Positions 33,349-42,576 of a stretch of 64,000 nucleotides of DNA are shown here, piece after piece (the first letter of the stretch is position 1; every line of letters starts with the position of its first letter). Both the position numbers and the translations under genes were made by a program. The stretch is from Chloroflexota bacterium (GTDB taxonomy: Bacteria; Chloroflexota; Limnocylindria; QHBO01), in assembly GCA_040902225.1 (NCBI GenBank), contig JBBDXT010000007.1, positions 186,001-250,000 on the forward strand, read 5' to 3'. Under the pieces are notes generated by a model. That model made no database searches, was not told the origin of the DNA, and saw only the letters and a list, made by a program, of their open reading frames with translations.

Positions 33349-33867
33349 GTGACCGAGAACAAGACACGCAGCGAGGGCTGGCCCGCGCACCGTGTGACGG
33401 GCGTTGACGTGTGGCCGTATCGCGAGTTCGAGGGCACGGCCGAGTTCCTGCTGCTGCATCGGTCCGGGCGTGACGGCGCTCCGTTCTGGCAGGGAGTCTC
33501 CGGCTGGATCGAATCCGGCGAGGCCCCGCACCTTGCCGCCCTGCGCGAGCTGCGCGAGGAGACCGGGCTCGAGGCCGCGGAGCTGTATTCGGTGGACGCC
33601 GTATTCGACCTGTACGCGTGGCGGCGGGGAACGGTCGAGGCGATCGTCCCGTTTGCCGCGCTGGTCGCTGCCGAGGCGGAGCCGCAGCTGTCCGCGGAGC
33701 ACGACGAGTGGCGCTGGGAACCGTTCGCGGAGGCCGTCCAGCTGGTCCCTTATGAGCCGCAACGGGCAACCCTGCGACGGATCTCGGCTGACCTCCTCGA
33801 GCGTCCGGACCTCGCGCACCTGTACCGCATCGGGCCGCCATTCGAGGGGCGCGAAAAAGGTCGTTGA
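33349..33867 (+). CDS. Nudix hydrolase
   Basis: The 172-residue protein has a perfect Nudix box: G-x5-E (GWIESGE), seven residues, then RELREETGL. The overall layout resembles dihydroneopterin triphosphate/dATP pyrophosphatases (NudB-like), with a WEPF segment after the box. If it acts on dihydroneopterin triphosphate it would serve the folate operon at 16.7-19.9 kb, but that is speculative. GTG start from the TACAAT box 7 nt upstream. Confidence 0.88.
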   Translation: MTENKTRSEGWPAHRVTGVDVWPYREFEGTAEFLLLHRSGRDGAPFWQGVSGWIESGEAPHLAALRELREETGLEAAELYSVDAVFDLYAWRRGTVEAIVPFAALVAAEAEPQLSAEHDEWRWEPFAEAVQLVPYEPQRATLRRISADLLERPDLAHLYRIGPPFEGREKGR

Positions 33868-33939
33868 CTCCGCCATCTGGGCGCTCCTACGCTGCCGCCC
33901 AGCCCGGCCGATCGGTCGCCTGCGCGGAGCTGTCGCGGG

Positions 33940-34509
33940 CTACTCCTCGGCGTCCGCCGCCTTCCGGTGCTTGGCGCCCACCCGAACCTCGTGGGGGAAT
34001 GCGCGCATCAGGCGCCGCAGCAGGGCGTGCAGGCGTTCCTTCTCAGTTTCGGTCAGGGCCGATGCGATCAATGCTTCCTTGCCGGCCTGCGTATCGGTGG
34101 CGCGGTCCCAGGCCGCGTGCCCGGCCTCCGTGGGCTCGACCAGCACCCCGCGCCGATCCTCAGGATCCGGCAGGCGCCGAACGAGGCCGGCAGATTCCAG
34201 GCGATCGAGCCGGTTGGTCATGGCACCGCTCGAGAGGCCCATCCCCTCGGCGAGCTGTCCAGCGGAGAGGCGATAGGGCAGCCCCTGGTAGCGGAGCCTG
34301 GCGAGCACCCGATGCGTGCGTCGGTCGAGCCCGAATTCGGCCAGCGTAGTCTCCATCGACTGGTCGAAGTATCGGGAGAGGATGTCGATCCGCTCGACGA
34401 TCCCCTCGGTCAGACGATCGAGGCTCGGGATCTCGCGGACCCAGACCCCTAGCATCCTGTCGACGTAGTCGGCCCGTTTCTCGACAGTCCGCTCCTTTTT
34501 CGAGGCCAT
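33940..34509 (-). CDS. MarR-family transcriptional regulator
   Basis: The 189-residue protein has a MarR winged helix (LSAGQLAEGMGLSSGAMTNRLDRLESAGLVRRLPDPEDRR, ~90-130) flanked by dimerisation helices. The start chosen is MASKKER at 34509; an upstream start at 34557 would run through the operator. A perfect palindrome 30 bp upstream (34539-34557) overlaps the -35 box of the divergent gene, so it likely represses both itself and that gene. Confidence 0.9.
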   Translation of the reverse strand: MASKKERTVEKRADYVDRMLGVWVREIPSLDRLTEGIVERIDILSRYFDQSMETTLAEFGLDRRTHRVLARLRYQGLPYRLSAGQLAEGMGLSSGAMTNRLDRLESAGLVRRLPDPEDRRGVLVEPTEAGHAAWDRATDTQAGKEALIASALTETEKERLHALLRRLMRAFPHEVRVGAKHRKAADAEE

Positions 34510-34538
34510 GGCGTAAGTGTGCGCTTGACGGACTCTTA

Positions 34539-34557
34539 ATGTCAAGTCTCTTGACAT
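34539..34557. promoter_or_regulatory. MarR-type operator palindrome
   Basis: ATGTCAAG-TCT-CTTGACAT, perfect 8-bp arms with a 3-bp centre, covers the -35 box of the plus-strand promoter and lies 30 bp before the marR start. Confidence 0.7.
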
Positions 34558-34579
34558 CGAACGAATGAGACTCTACACT
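34551..34579 (+). promoter_or_regulatory. Consensus sigma-70-type promoter of the 66-residue gene
   Basis: TTGACA (34551-34556), a 17-bp spacer and TACACT (34574-34579); the only textbook -35/-10 pair I found in the window. Its -35 is inside the MarR palindrome. Confidence 0.75.
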
Positions 34580-34655
34580 GACGCAACAGTCTTCAGATAA
34601 AGAGTCTTGGACCGGAACGACAAGGGCAGCGGGCCGCCACCTGGAGGACCAACCA

Positions 34656-34856
34656 ATGAATACGTACATCATCCAGCAGGCGCTCTCGGTTGGCGTGCAG
34701 GGACGCGACGAGCCTGCCGCCAAGACCATGCGCGATCCGCGCCACACCAGCGGCGCGCGCCAGGCACTCGGGGCGTCCCTGGTTTCGATTGGTCAGCGGA
34801 TAGCAGGCGAGATGCCGGTCGCGCGGACTGCGCGACCGGACGCAGACTGCGTCTAG
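34656..34856 (+). CDS. Small protein under MarR control (66 residues)
   Basis: The ATG is preceded by GGAGG at good spacing and lies ~70 nt downstream of a strong promoter. The product starts MNTYIIQQALSVGV, has a charged middle and an amphipathic segment (LGASLVSIGQRIAGE) near the end. I recognise no characterised family; the layout recalls small uncharacterised proteins found beside MarR genes in high-GC bacteria (inference). It may be a small regulatory or membrane-associated peptide. Confidence 0.55.
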   Translation: MNTYIIQQALSVGVQGRDEPAAKTMRDPRHTSGARQALGASLVSIGQRIAGEMPVARTARPDADCV

Positions 34857-34862
34857 CAGGCG

Positions 34863-34976
34863 TTAGTCGCCGGTGCGAACCTCTTCGGCGTAGTACCGGC
34901 GCTCGCCCGTGGCGGGATCGAGGTAGACCCGCAGTCGTTGCCCGCTGGTCGGGTCCACGAACAGCTGCGTGTTCAC
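34863..34976 (-). CDS. Possible mini-ORF (37 residues)
   Basis: From GTG at 34976 to TAA at 34863, with VDPTSGQRLRVYLDPATGERRYY, an internal near-repeat (DPTSGQR / DPATGER). The repeat and clean codon use suggest real coding sequence, perhaps the end of a gene cut by the element junction at ~34970. Could also be chance. Confidence 0.3.
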   Translation of the reverse strand: MNTQLFVDPTSGQRLRVYLDPATGERRYYAEEVRTGD

Positions 34977-35313
34977 CAACACGATTGGGCGCCACCTGGA
35001 CGCTTCGACGGTGACGCATCAGTTCCAGGCGCTGCTGGCCGAGGCCGGGCTGCCCCGCATCCGGTTCCACGACCTACGGCACAGCTGCGCCACGCTGCTG
35101 CTGAATGACGGGGTGCCGCTTCACACCGTGTCGCGGCTGCTCGGCCACTCGCAGATCGCCATCACCGCCGACACCTACGGGCACCTCGTGCCCGACGCGG
35201 CCCGACAGGATGGGCGTACTTGCTGGCCGGTGCGGCGGTCGGCTGAACTAATGGGCCTACAGATGGGCCTACACGCGGGGCCGCAAGGCCGCGTGGCGCC
35301 GATTCGTGCGTGA
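34969..35313 (+). pseudogene. Tyrosine integrase C-terminal remnant beside tRNA-Thr
   Basis: The frame encodes the last ~110 residues of a phage/element integrase: box II HDLRHSCATLLL with the second catalytic Arg, LLGHSQIAITADTYGHL with the His and nucleophile Tyr. The N-terminal arm and core domains with the first catalytic Arg are absent, and stop codons lie upstream in frame (34864, 34891, 34924). It ends 5 bp before the 3' end of tRNA-Thr, the classic insertion site, so this is a relic of an excised or decayed integrative element. Confidence 0.85.
35251..35273 (+). repeat. 11-bp direct repeat at the integrase 3' end
   Basis: ATGGGCCTACA occurs at 35251-35261 and again at 35263-35273, separated by one base. 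It could be integrase arm-binding sites kept inside the coding end. Confidence 0.5.
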
Positions 35314-35317
35314 ATGA

Positions 35318-35392
35318 TGGAGCCGAAGGTGGGACTCGAACCCACGACCGACGGTTTACGAAACCGTTGCTCTACCACTGAGCTACTTCGGC
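35318..35392 (-). tRNA. tRNA-Thr (anticodon CGU)
   Basis: Read on the minus strand, acceptor GCCGAAG pairs with CTTCGGC, the anticodon stem ACGGT/ACCGT encloses TTCGTAA with anticodon CGT, and the T-arm has GGTTCGAGTCC. CCA is encoded at 35318-35320. The integrase remnant abuts its 3' end. Confidence 0.95.
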
Positions 35393-35480
35393 CCGATGCA
35401 GGCGGGGCCGAAGTCTAGCAGTCCCCCGAATGGTCGGCCGCGCGAGGGAAGAGGGAGCCGCCCCCGCGCAGCCGATGGAG

Positions 35481-35747
35481 TCAGACGGGTGAGCGACCGG
35501 GGAGGGCGCGCACGAGGAAGATCAGGATCACCGCGCCGACGAAGGCCACCACGATGCTGCCCCAGAAGCCGGCAGTCCCGCCACCGGTGATCAGGGTGAA
35601 GACGAGTCCACCGACGAAGGCGCCGATGAGCCCGACCACGATGTTTCCGATGATCCCGTAGCTGCCCTTCATGACCATGCCGGCCAGCCAGCCAGCGATC
35701 AGTCCGACGACGAGCCATGCAATGATGCCGCCTGGATCGAGGTCCAT
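35481..35747 (-). CDS. GlsB/YeaQ/YmgE-family membrane protein
   Basis: The 88-residue Gly-rich protein has three hydrophobic helices (IIAWLVVGLIAGWLAG, GIIGNIVVGLIGAFVGG, FWGSIVVAFVGAVILIFLV) with the family pattern G-x-I-GN-VVG-GA-GG. These small stress-related membrane proteins are annotated as transglycosylase-associated; the biochemical role is not established. ATG at 35747 is preferred to GTG at 35753 because GGGAGA then lies at a workable distance. Confidence 0.85.
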   Translation of the reverse strand: MDLDPGGIIAWLVVGLIAGWLAGMVMKGSYGIIGNIVVGLIGAFVGGLVFTLITGGGTAGFWGSIVVAFVGAVILIFLVRALPGRSPV

Positions 35748-35899
35748 CTTCACTCTCCCAACTTCCAGCTTGAGGTCTCGGTCGCAGCAGGGCGTTCGAG
35801 ACGGTGCTGGCCGAATTGAAGCGGATCCCCCGTTTCAGTCGCGTAACAGACTTGGCCACGGCCATGCCAACAGCCAAGGGCCGCTGGCCTACGGAACCG

Positions 35900-36724
35900 T
35901 CAACGACGCTCGGGGGGCGCCCAACCGTGGATCAGCTCGTGGTGGTACCGAGGCGCGCCACCGTCCGCCGGCGAGCCGCGCGGGACCGGCGCCATGGGAG
36001 CCTTTCCCCGACGCGCGAGGGCGAAATACGGGCAGACGTCCGTCAGCGGGCAGAGGCCGCAGATCGGTCGCGGGGCCCGGCAGGTATCGCGCCCATGCCG
36101 AATCATCTCGACGTGGAACGGGTACATCTCGTCAGGCCGGAGTGCCGCCTCGAGCAGCAGGTGCGCGCGTTCGACATCGGTCCGGAGCGGGATCAGCCCC
36201 AGGCGCAGCGCGACCCGATGCACGTGGGTGTCGACCGGCAACGCGGGCCGGCCAAAGCCGAATAGGAGCACGATCGCCGCCGTTTTGCGTCCGATCCCCG
36301 GCAGCACCATCAGCCACGCCCGCGCCTCCTCCAGCGGCCACTCGCCGAGGAAGGAGAGGTCCCAGCTGCCGTGGGTGGTGCGTTCGACCTCCGCCAGGAC
36401 GGCCTGGATGCGCCGCGACTTGGTGGGAGCCAGGCCACCGGGGCGAAGCACCTCCTCCAGCTCGTCGGTGGGAGCGGCCAGGACTTCGGGCCAGCTGGCG
36501 TACCGTGCCCGCAAGGCGGTGAAGGCCCTGAACGAGTTTGTGTCGGCCGTGTTCTGGGACAGGATGGTGAGGACCAGCTCGCTGACCGGGTCCACGCGCG
36601 GTCCCGCCCAGGTCGGGCGGTGATAGCGGTCGCCCAGCCGCTCGAGGACGAGGTCGACGAGGCGCCTGCGCGCGCGACGGTCGGCGGCGAGTTTCTGTGG
36701 GGAAGGCTTGCGGCGCGGAGGCAT
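35900..36724 (-). CDS. nth: Endonuclease III family DNA glycosylase (HhH-GPD, Fe-S)
   Basis: The 274-residue protein has the HhH-GPD fold: LTILSQNTAD, the hairpin LPGIGRKTA with the catalytic Lys, the catalytic Asp in VDTHVHR, and a C-terminal [4Fe-4S] loop C-x6-C-x2-C-x5-C (CRAPRPICGLCPLTDVC). It removes oxidised pyrimidines and nicks the strand. N-terminal extension of ~35 basic residues and a C-terminal tail make it longer than E. coli Nth (211). It precedes the glycerate kinase gene with no operon overlap. Confidence 0.9.
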   Translation of the reverse strand: MPPRRKPSPQKLAADRRARRRLVDLVLERLGDRYHRPTWAGPRVDPVSELVLTILSQNTADTNSFRAFTALRARYASWPEVLAAPTDELEEVLRPGGLAPTKSRRIQAVLAEVERTTHGSWDLSFLGEWPLEEARAWLMVLPGIGRKTAAIVLLFGFGRPALPVDTHVHRVALRLGLIPLRTDVERAHLLLEAALRPDEMYPFHVEMIRHGRDTCRAPRPICGLCPLTDVCPYFALARRGKAPMAPVPRGSPADGGAPRYHHELIHGWAPPERR

Positions 36725-36730
36725 CGCGGA

Positions 36731-37909
36731 TCAGGGCCTCGCCAGTGCCAGCCCGATCCCGACGCTGCGCGCCAGCCGCTCAGCGGCGTTCGTCAGCAGG
36801 CGATCGGTGTCGGCCATCGCCTCCTCGAGGGTCATCGGCCGGTCCCCAACCGGCTGGATCAGCCCGAACAGGCCGGACCCCTCGAGCGCCTCGGAGCCCG
36901 GCCCAAGCGTCCCGCACAGGAGGGCGACCGGGATGCCCTGCTTCCCCGCCAGGAGGGCGACTCCCATCGCCGCCTTCCCCGCCAGGGTCTGCTCGTCGGC
37001 GCGACCCTCGCCGGTGATCACCAGGTCGGCGTCCTCCAGGGCCGCAGCCAGGCGGACCATCTCGGCCACCACCTCGACACCCGGCCGCAGCGTGGCATTC
37101 GTGAAGCCGAGCAGCGCCGCGCCGGTTCCGCCTGCGGCGCCCGCCCCGGGCTGGTCCGCCACTGCCCGCCCGGTCACCGTCTCGATGGCCGCGCCGTAGA
37201 TGCCGAGCGCCGCATCGAGGTCCGCCACAGCGTCCGCGTCGGCTCCCTTTTGTGGCCCGTACGTCGCGGCCGCTCCCGCCGGACCGGTCAGCGGGTTGGT
37301 GACGTCGGAGGCGACCACCACCTCGACCCGAGCCAGGCGCGGATCGAGTCCCGATGGGTCGATCACGATCAGCTCGGCCAGCGCCGCGCCGCCGGGCTTG
37401 AGGTCCGCTCCGCCCATGTCCAGGAACCGTGCGCCCACCGCGGCCAGCATTCCGCTCCCCCCGTCGGTGGTGGCAGACCCGCCGAGCCCCAGGATCACCT
37501 GCTTCACCCCGGCGTCGAGCGCGCTGCGCAGCAGCTCCCCGGTGCCACGGGTGCTCGCCATGCGGGCCGAGGCCGGCGTCCGCTCCTCCGTCGTCAGCTG
37601 CGCGAGGCCGGATGCGGCCGCCATCTCGACGAATGCGACGCGGCCGTCGTCGAGGAGGAGATAGTCGGCAGAGATCGGGCGGCCCAGCGCGTCGTGAGCG
37701 GCGACTGAGTTGCGGACCGCCCGCTCGCCGAGCGCCATCGCGACCGCCGCCAACGTCCCCTCGCCACCATCGGCCATCGGCGCCTGGACCACCTCGTCGA
37801 CCGGTCGCGCCCGCAGCCAGCCGGCGGTGATTGCGCGGGCCACCGCGACCGAGTCGAGGGCACCACCGAAGGAGTCGGGAGCCACCAGGATGCGCAGCGG
37901 CGCGCCCAT
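36731..37909 (-). CDS. Glycerate kinase (GlxK/GarK family)
   Basis: The 392-residue kinase begins with LRILVAPDSFGGALDS, followed by MADGGEGT, the GLGGSATTDGG motif, SDVTNPLTGPAGAAATYGPQKG and VITGEGRADEQT, all family hallmarks. It phosphorylates glycerate with ATP, giving 2- or 3-phosphoglycerate. The ATG overlaps the stop of the upstream Usp-GpgS gene (TGATG), so in this operon it may supply or recycle phosphoglycerate for the glucosyltransferase. Confidence 0.92.
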   Translation of the reverse strand: MGAPLRILVAPDSFGGALDSVAVARAITAGWLRARPVDEVVQAPMADGGEGTLAAVAMALGERAVRNSVAAHDALGRPISADYLLLDDGRVAFVEMAAASGLAQLTTEERTPASARMASTRGTGELLRSALDAGVKQVILGLGGSATTDGGSGMLAAVGARFLDMGGADLKPGGAALAELIVIDPSGLDPRLARVEVVVASDVTNPLTGPAGAAATYGPQKGADADAVADLDAALGIYGAAIETVTGRAVADQPGAGAAGGTGAALLGFTNATLRPGVEVVAEMVRLAAALEDADLVITGEGRADEQTLAGKAAMGVALLAGKQGIPVALLCGTLGPGSEALEGSGLFGLIQPVGDRPMTLEEAMADTDRLLTNAAERLARSVGIGLALARP

Positions 37910-39861
37910 CAGCGCTTCAGCGAGCGACGCCGCTCCTGGTAGGCGGCCACGCTGCGCATCGGTGGACGAACCGCGTCGGCGACCTCGCGGACCTCGAGGT
38001 TGAATCGGTCCTTCTCCTGCCCGATCACCTTCATGCCGCGACCGACCTCGGTCAGCAGCTCGATCCGATGCCGCTCCTCGAGCTTGCTGATGGCGGCCTG
38101 CAGGATGGTGAAGCTCATCTGCGACAGGTTGGCGAGCGGCTGGTTGCGATGGATCCGTCGCTCGAGGTCGACCTGCCCGATGGAGGACAGCCCGGCCGTC
38201 TCGGCGATGTCGATCAGGAGGCCGATCTCGACTCCATAGCCGGTGAAGAACGGTACCGACTCGAGGATGGCGCGACGACCCGCGTATTCCCCCGAGAGCG
38301 GCTGGATGAATCCCGACAGCTCCGGAAAGAAGAGGTTGATCAGCGGCCGTGCCATCAGCTCGGTCACCCGTCCGCCACCCTCGGCGAAGAGGGTCAGGCC
38401 CTGGCGGATCGGGCGCCGGTAGAAGCCCTTCACGTACTGGATCCGCGGCTCGCGCAGCAGCGGACCGAGCAGCCCGTGCACGAAGCGCGGCTGGATATTG
38501 CGGATGTCGGTGTCGATCCAGGCCACGATGTCCCCGTCGAGCACGTGGAGGCTCTTCCACAGCGCCTCGCCCTTCCCGACGTAGGTGCCCATCTCCGGCA
38601 GGATCCGCGAGTGCCGCACCACCGGGACCCCGAGGTCCGCCGCGATCTCGCGGGTCCGGTCGCTGCTGTCGCTGTCGATCAGGACCAGCTGATCGAGAAG
38701 CGGGACGCGATCCATCAGCGCTGCCTTGATGCGCTTGATGACGAGCCCGATCGTCTTCTCCTCGTTGAGGGCCGGGAGCCCGAGGCTGATGGTGACGCCC
38801 TGCTTCTCCTTGAGCTCAACCAGCTTCGCCACGTCGCGGAACTCGGAGGCATGAAAGGTGTTCTCCGCGAACCAGCGGTCCACAACGGTGGGCAGTGCCC
38901 GACCGTCCTCGACGAACGCGTCGGCCGCCGCCAGCGTCCCCTCGGCGGCACGCAGCTCGTCGAAGAGCGAGACCGCCAGCTCCTGCTTGGTCTTGACCAC
39001 CATCACGGTCGGCTTGGCGCGGGAGGCGACCGCCTCGGCGACTACTCCGAACAGGAAGCGACCATCGGGGGTCATGGTCGAGGGATTGGCCGATGCGCCC
39101 ATCACCACCAGCTGGTGGTTGCTCGACTCGCGAAGGATGGCGGCACGCACCGACGCCGCCTCCCGGAGGATGCCGATTACCTTGCGTCCGCCGCGGTGCT
39201 CCGCCACGAAGCGGTCGAGCGCCACCTGCTCTCGGGCCAGCGCTCGCTCCCCGATCCCCTTGGGGACCACGTGCATGACCACCACCTGCGCCCCGAAGCG
39301 CTTGCCCAGGTCGCGGGCCAGTCGCATCGCCAGCTCGGCGTGGGGACCGCCGCGCACGGGCACCAGGATCGAGCTGACGTTGTCGAGGCCGCGCTGCTTC
39401 ACCACGGCGATGTCCGACGGGGATTCCCGCACCACTGCGTCGATGGTTGGTGAGAAGACGGCCGACTCGGCCGGCCTGCCTCGAGTCGCGGTCGATCGCC
39501 TGGCGGCCGCTGGTGACGGGGGTCCGCCCCAGCCGAAGATCACGAGGTCCGCGCTCTCCTCGCCGACCGCCTCGATCACCCCGTCGGCGGCCCGGCGGCC
39601 GATGCGAACCATGGTCCGGAGCTCGACCTCCTCCTCGTCACCGAAGTCGAGGACGCGCTGCAGGAGGCGTCGCGCGGTGCGCGCGTGCGTCGCTCCCTCG
39701 GAGAGCGAGACGCCCTCCGGCACCTCGACGATTCCGAGCGCGGTGATCTCGGTTCGGCGTCCCTGACCAACCCCGGCACCGATGCGCACCAGGTCGCGCG
39801 CGGTGCGCGGATTGGCGAGGGGCAGCAGGATCCGGTACGGCTGGCGCCGGCGGGACGCCAT
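37909..39861 (-). CDS. gpgS: Universal-stress-domain / glucosyl-3-phosphoglycerate synthase fusion
   Basis: The 650-residue protein has an N-terminal region (~1-300) of two Usp-like alpha/beta domains (RILLPLANPRTARD; later SSILVPVRGGPHAELAMRLA and VMGASANPSTMTPDGRFLFG with nucleotide-loop features). The C-terminal part is a GT81-type transferase: WFAENTF, GLPALNEEKTIG, IDSDSSDRT, GKGEALWKSL, the metal-binding DTD in AWIDTDIRN, and IQPLSGEYAGRR. GpgS transfers glucose from an NDP-glucose to 3-phosphoglycerate for glucosylglycerate-type compatible solutes. Usp fusion to GpgS is unusual and may couple activity to ATP or stress. It is TGATG-coupled to both neighbours. Confidence 0.85.
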   Translation of the reverse strand: MASRRRQPYRILLPLANPRTARDLVRIGAGVGQGRRTEITALGIVEVPEGVSLSEGATHARTARRLLQRVLDFGDEEEVELRTMVRIGRRAADGVIEAVGEESADLVIFGWGGPPSPAAARRSTATRGRPAESAVFSPTIDAVVRESPSDIAVVKQRGLDNVSSILVPVRGGPHAELAMRLARDLGKRFGAQVVVMHVVPKGIGERALAREQVALDRFVAEHRGGRKVIGILREAASVRAAILRESSNHQLVVMGASANPSTMTPDGRFLFGVVAEAVASRAKPTVMVVKTKQELAVSLFDELRAAEGTLAAADAFVEDGRALPTVVDRWFAENTFHASEFRDVAKLVELKEKQGVTISLGLPALNEEKTIGLVIKRIKAALMDRVPLLDQLVLIDSDSSDRTREIAADLGVPVVRHSRILPEMGTYVGKGEALWKSLHVLDGDIVAWIDTDIRNIQPRFVHGLLGPLLREPRIQYVKGFYRRPIRQGLTLFAEGGGRVTELMARPLINLFFPELSGFIQPLSGEYAGRRAILESVPFFTGYGVEIGLLIDIAETAGLSSIGQVDLERRIHRNQPLANLSQMSFTILQAAISKLEERHRIELLTEVGRGMKVIGQEKDRFNLEVREVADAVRPPMRSVAAYQERRRSLKR

Positions 39862-41102
39862 CAGCCGGCCGCCTGGGCGCGCATCTCGCGCCAGCGCGTG
39901 ACGAGGTACGGCTTGAGCTCCTCGAACTCGCGCGCCACCGCCTCGATCACACGTTCCGCCTGGTCGGTCGTCATCTCGATCGTCTCGGCGATGAAGCCTG
40001 CGGTCCGCCCGAAATAGAGCGGGGTCAGCGCCGCGAGGAGGCGCTCCCGGTCAGTGCCGGGCCGGTTGTAGGCCACGAGGGCGTCGTACAGGCACCGGAT
40101 CCAGAGGTCGGCGGGGAAGTGGAAGGCGCCGGGCTCGCTCGGGATCTCGACCGACATGACGCGATCCAGCTGCTCGGACGAGAGGATCTGGGCCCAGGCA
40201 TCCGCCTGTGACAGGCGCGCCGTCTCGAAGGTGTCGACCAGCTTGGCGTGGTTGACCTCCACCAGCTCCGGGGCGATCACCCGCTCGAATCCGTACTCGG
40301 GAATCGAATGCGAGCCGCGGACCTTGAGCCATCGGTCCTGGTAGCGGCCGGCGAGCCCGAAGAGGGTGCCGACCACCTGCCGGAACATCGGCCCCAGGTC
40401 GGAGGCGGGGTCCTTGGCGTCATGGATCTTGGCGCCCAGCCGCGTCTGGCAGACGGCGAACCCCTCGTTGATGGCCGAGTGCGTCATCCACACGTCGATC
40501 CCGAAGCGCGCGGTCAGCTCGTCGAAACTGTCGAGCTCCAGGTAGCGCTGCACCAGGTCGCCGCTGATCGCGAACTCGCCGCCGATCGGCTGGCGGATGC
40601 GCGCCCCGTAGAGCGCGCGGGTGAGCGGGTAGGCGATCGCGTTGGTGATCGTGCCGTCGTACTTGTAGCGCGCGTAGAGCGGCGCCACGAAGTCATAGCC
40701 GCCCTTGAGGATCGGTCCGGCCAGCAGCTCGATCCATTCGGGGGCGATGCTGCGCAGGTCGGAGTCGACCATCACCATCGCCTTCACCCCCAGCTCGCGC
40801 GCGACCTCGAACAGGGCTCGCACCGCGGTTCCCTTGCCGCTCAACCCGTGGTAGGTGAAGGTGATCCGCTGCAGCTTGTGGCGCGGGCTGACCAGGATGA
40901 TCTTCTCGATGTACTCCGGACTCTCCGCGGTGATCGCCACGCGCGGCGTGTGGTCGGGAGAGCCGCCGTCGGAGTTGACCAGGATCGGCTTCAGGTCGGG
41001 GAAGTACTGCACCATCCCGGCCGTGGCGGCGCGCACCACGAAGCCGATCGTCTCGGCGTTGCCGAAGCTGGGGATGCCGACCATCAGGTCCGCCTGCCCC
41101 AC
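39861..41102 (-). CDS. Glycosyltransferase (GT2/GT78-like), likely second sugar transfer on glycerate
   Basis: The 413-residue enzyme has a GT-A fold: IPSFGNAETIGFV, LVNSDGGSPDHT, GKGTAVRALF, the metal-binding VDSDLRSIAPEWI and QPIGGEFAIS. Layout recalls mannosylglycerate synthase and GpgS-like enzymes. Its position with GpgS and glycerate kinase suggests it makes or extends a glycosylglycerate solute. GTG at 41102 has GAGG 8 nt upstream, but in-frame coding-like sequence continues upstream to a CTG at 41171 that also has GAGG before it, so the N-terminus could be 23 residues longer. Confidence 0.75.
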   Translation of the reverse strand: MGQADLMVGIPSFGNAETIGFVVRAATAGMVQYFPDLKPILVNSDGGSPDHTPRVAITAESPEYIEKIILVSPRHKLQRITFTYHGLSGKGTAVRALFEVARELGVKAMVMVDSDLRSIAPEWIELLAGPILKGGYDFVAPLYARYKYDGTITNAIAYPLTRALYGARIRQPIGGEFAISGDLVQRYLELDSFDELTARFGIDVWMTHSAINEGFAVCQTRLGAKIHDAKDPASDLGPMFRQVVGTLFGLAGRYQDRWLKVRGSHSIPEYGFERVIAPELVEVNHAKLVDTFETARLSQADAWAQILSSEQLDRVMSVEIPSEPGAFHFPADLWIRCLYDALVAYNRPGTDRERLLAALTPLYFGRTAGFIAETIEMTTDQAERVIEAVAREFEELKPYLVTRWREMRAQAAG

Positions 41103-41221
41103 GCGGCGGACCTCGGCGAGCCCGCTCGCGTCGAGCGCTGAGGGGATCGGCGTGGATCGAGTGGTCTTCAGCGGTGAGACCTCGTCATGCGCGGCAAGGG
41201 TAGCGCGCCGCGCGAGGCGGG

Positions 41222-41244
41222 TCAGGTCAGGATCGGCGATCAGG

Positions 41245-41257
<13 letters not shown>
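41222..41257. repeat. 18-bp tandem duplication at the DEAD helicase 3' end
   Basis: Two 18-bp units (TCAGGTCAGGATCGG plus three variable bases) lie side by side across the helicase stop codon, a recent small duplication of the gene end. Confidence 0.6.
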
Positions 41258-42522
<1,265 letters not shown>

Positions 42523-42555
42523 ACGGGGGCTCCGAGGGAGGGTGACTTGGCCTCG

Positions 42556-42561
42556 ATCGTA
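42556..42561 (-). promoter_or_regulatory. Extended -10 (TGG-TACGAT) of the DEAD helicase gene
   Basis: On the minus strand TGG followed by TACGAT predicts a ~27-nt leader containing GGAG before the TTG start. Confidence 0.45.
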
Positions 42562-42576
42562 CCACGCAACAGGAGC

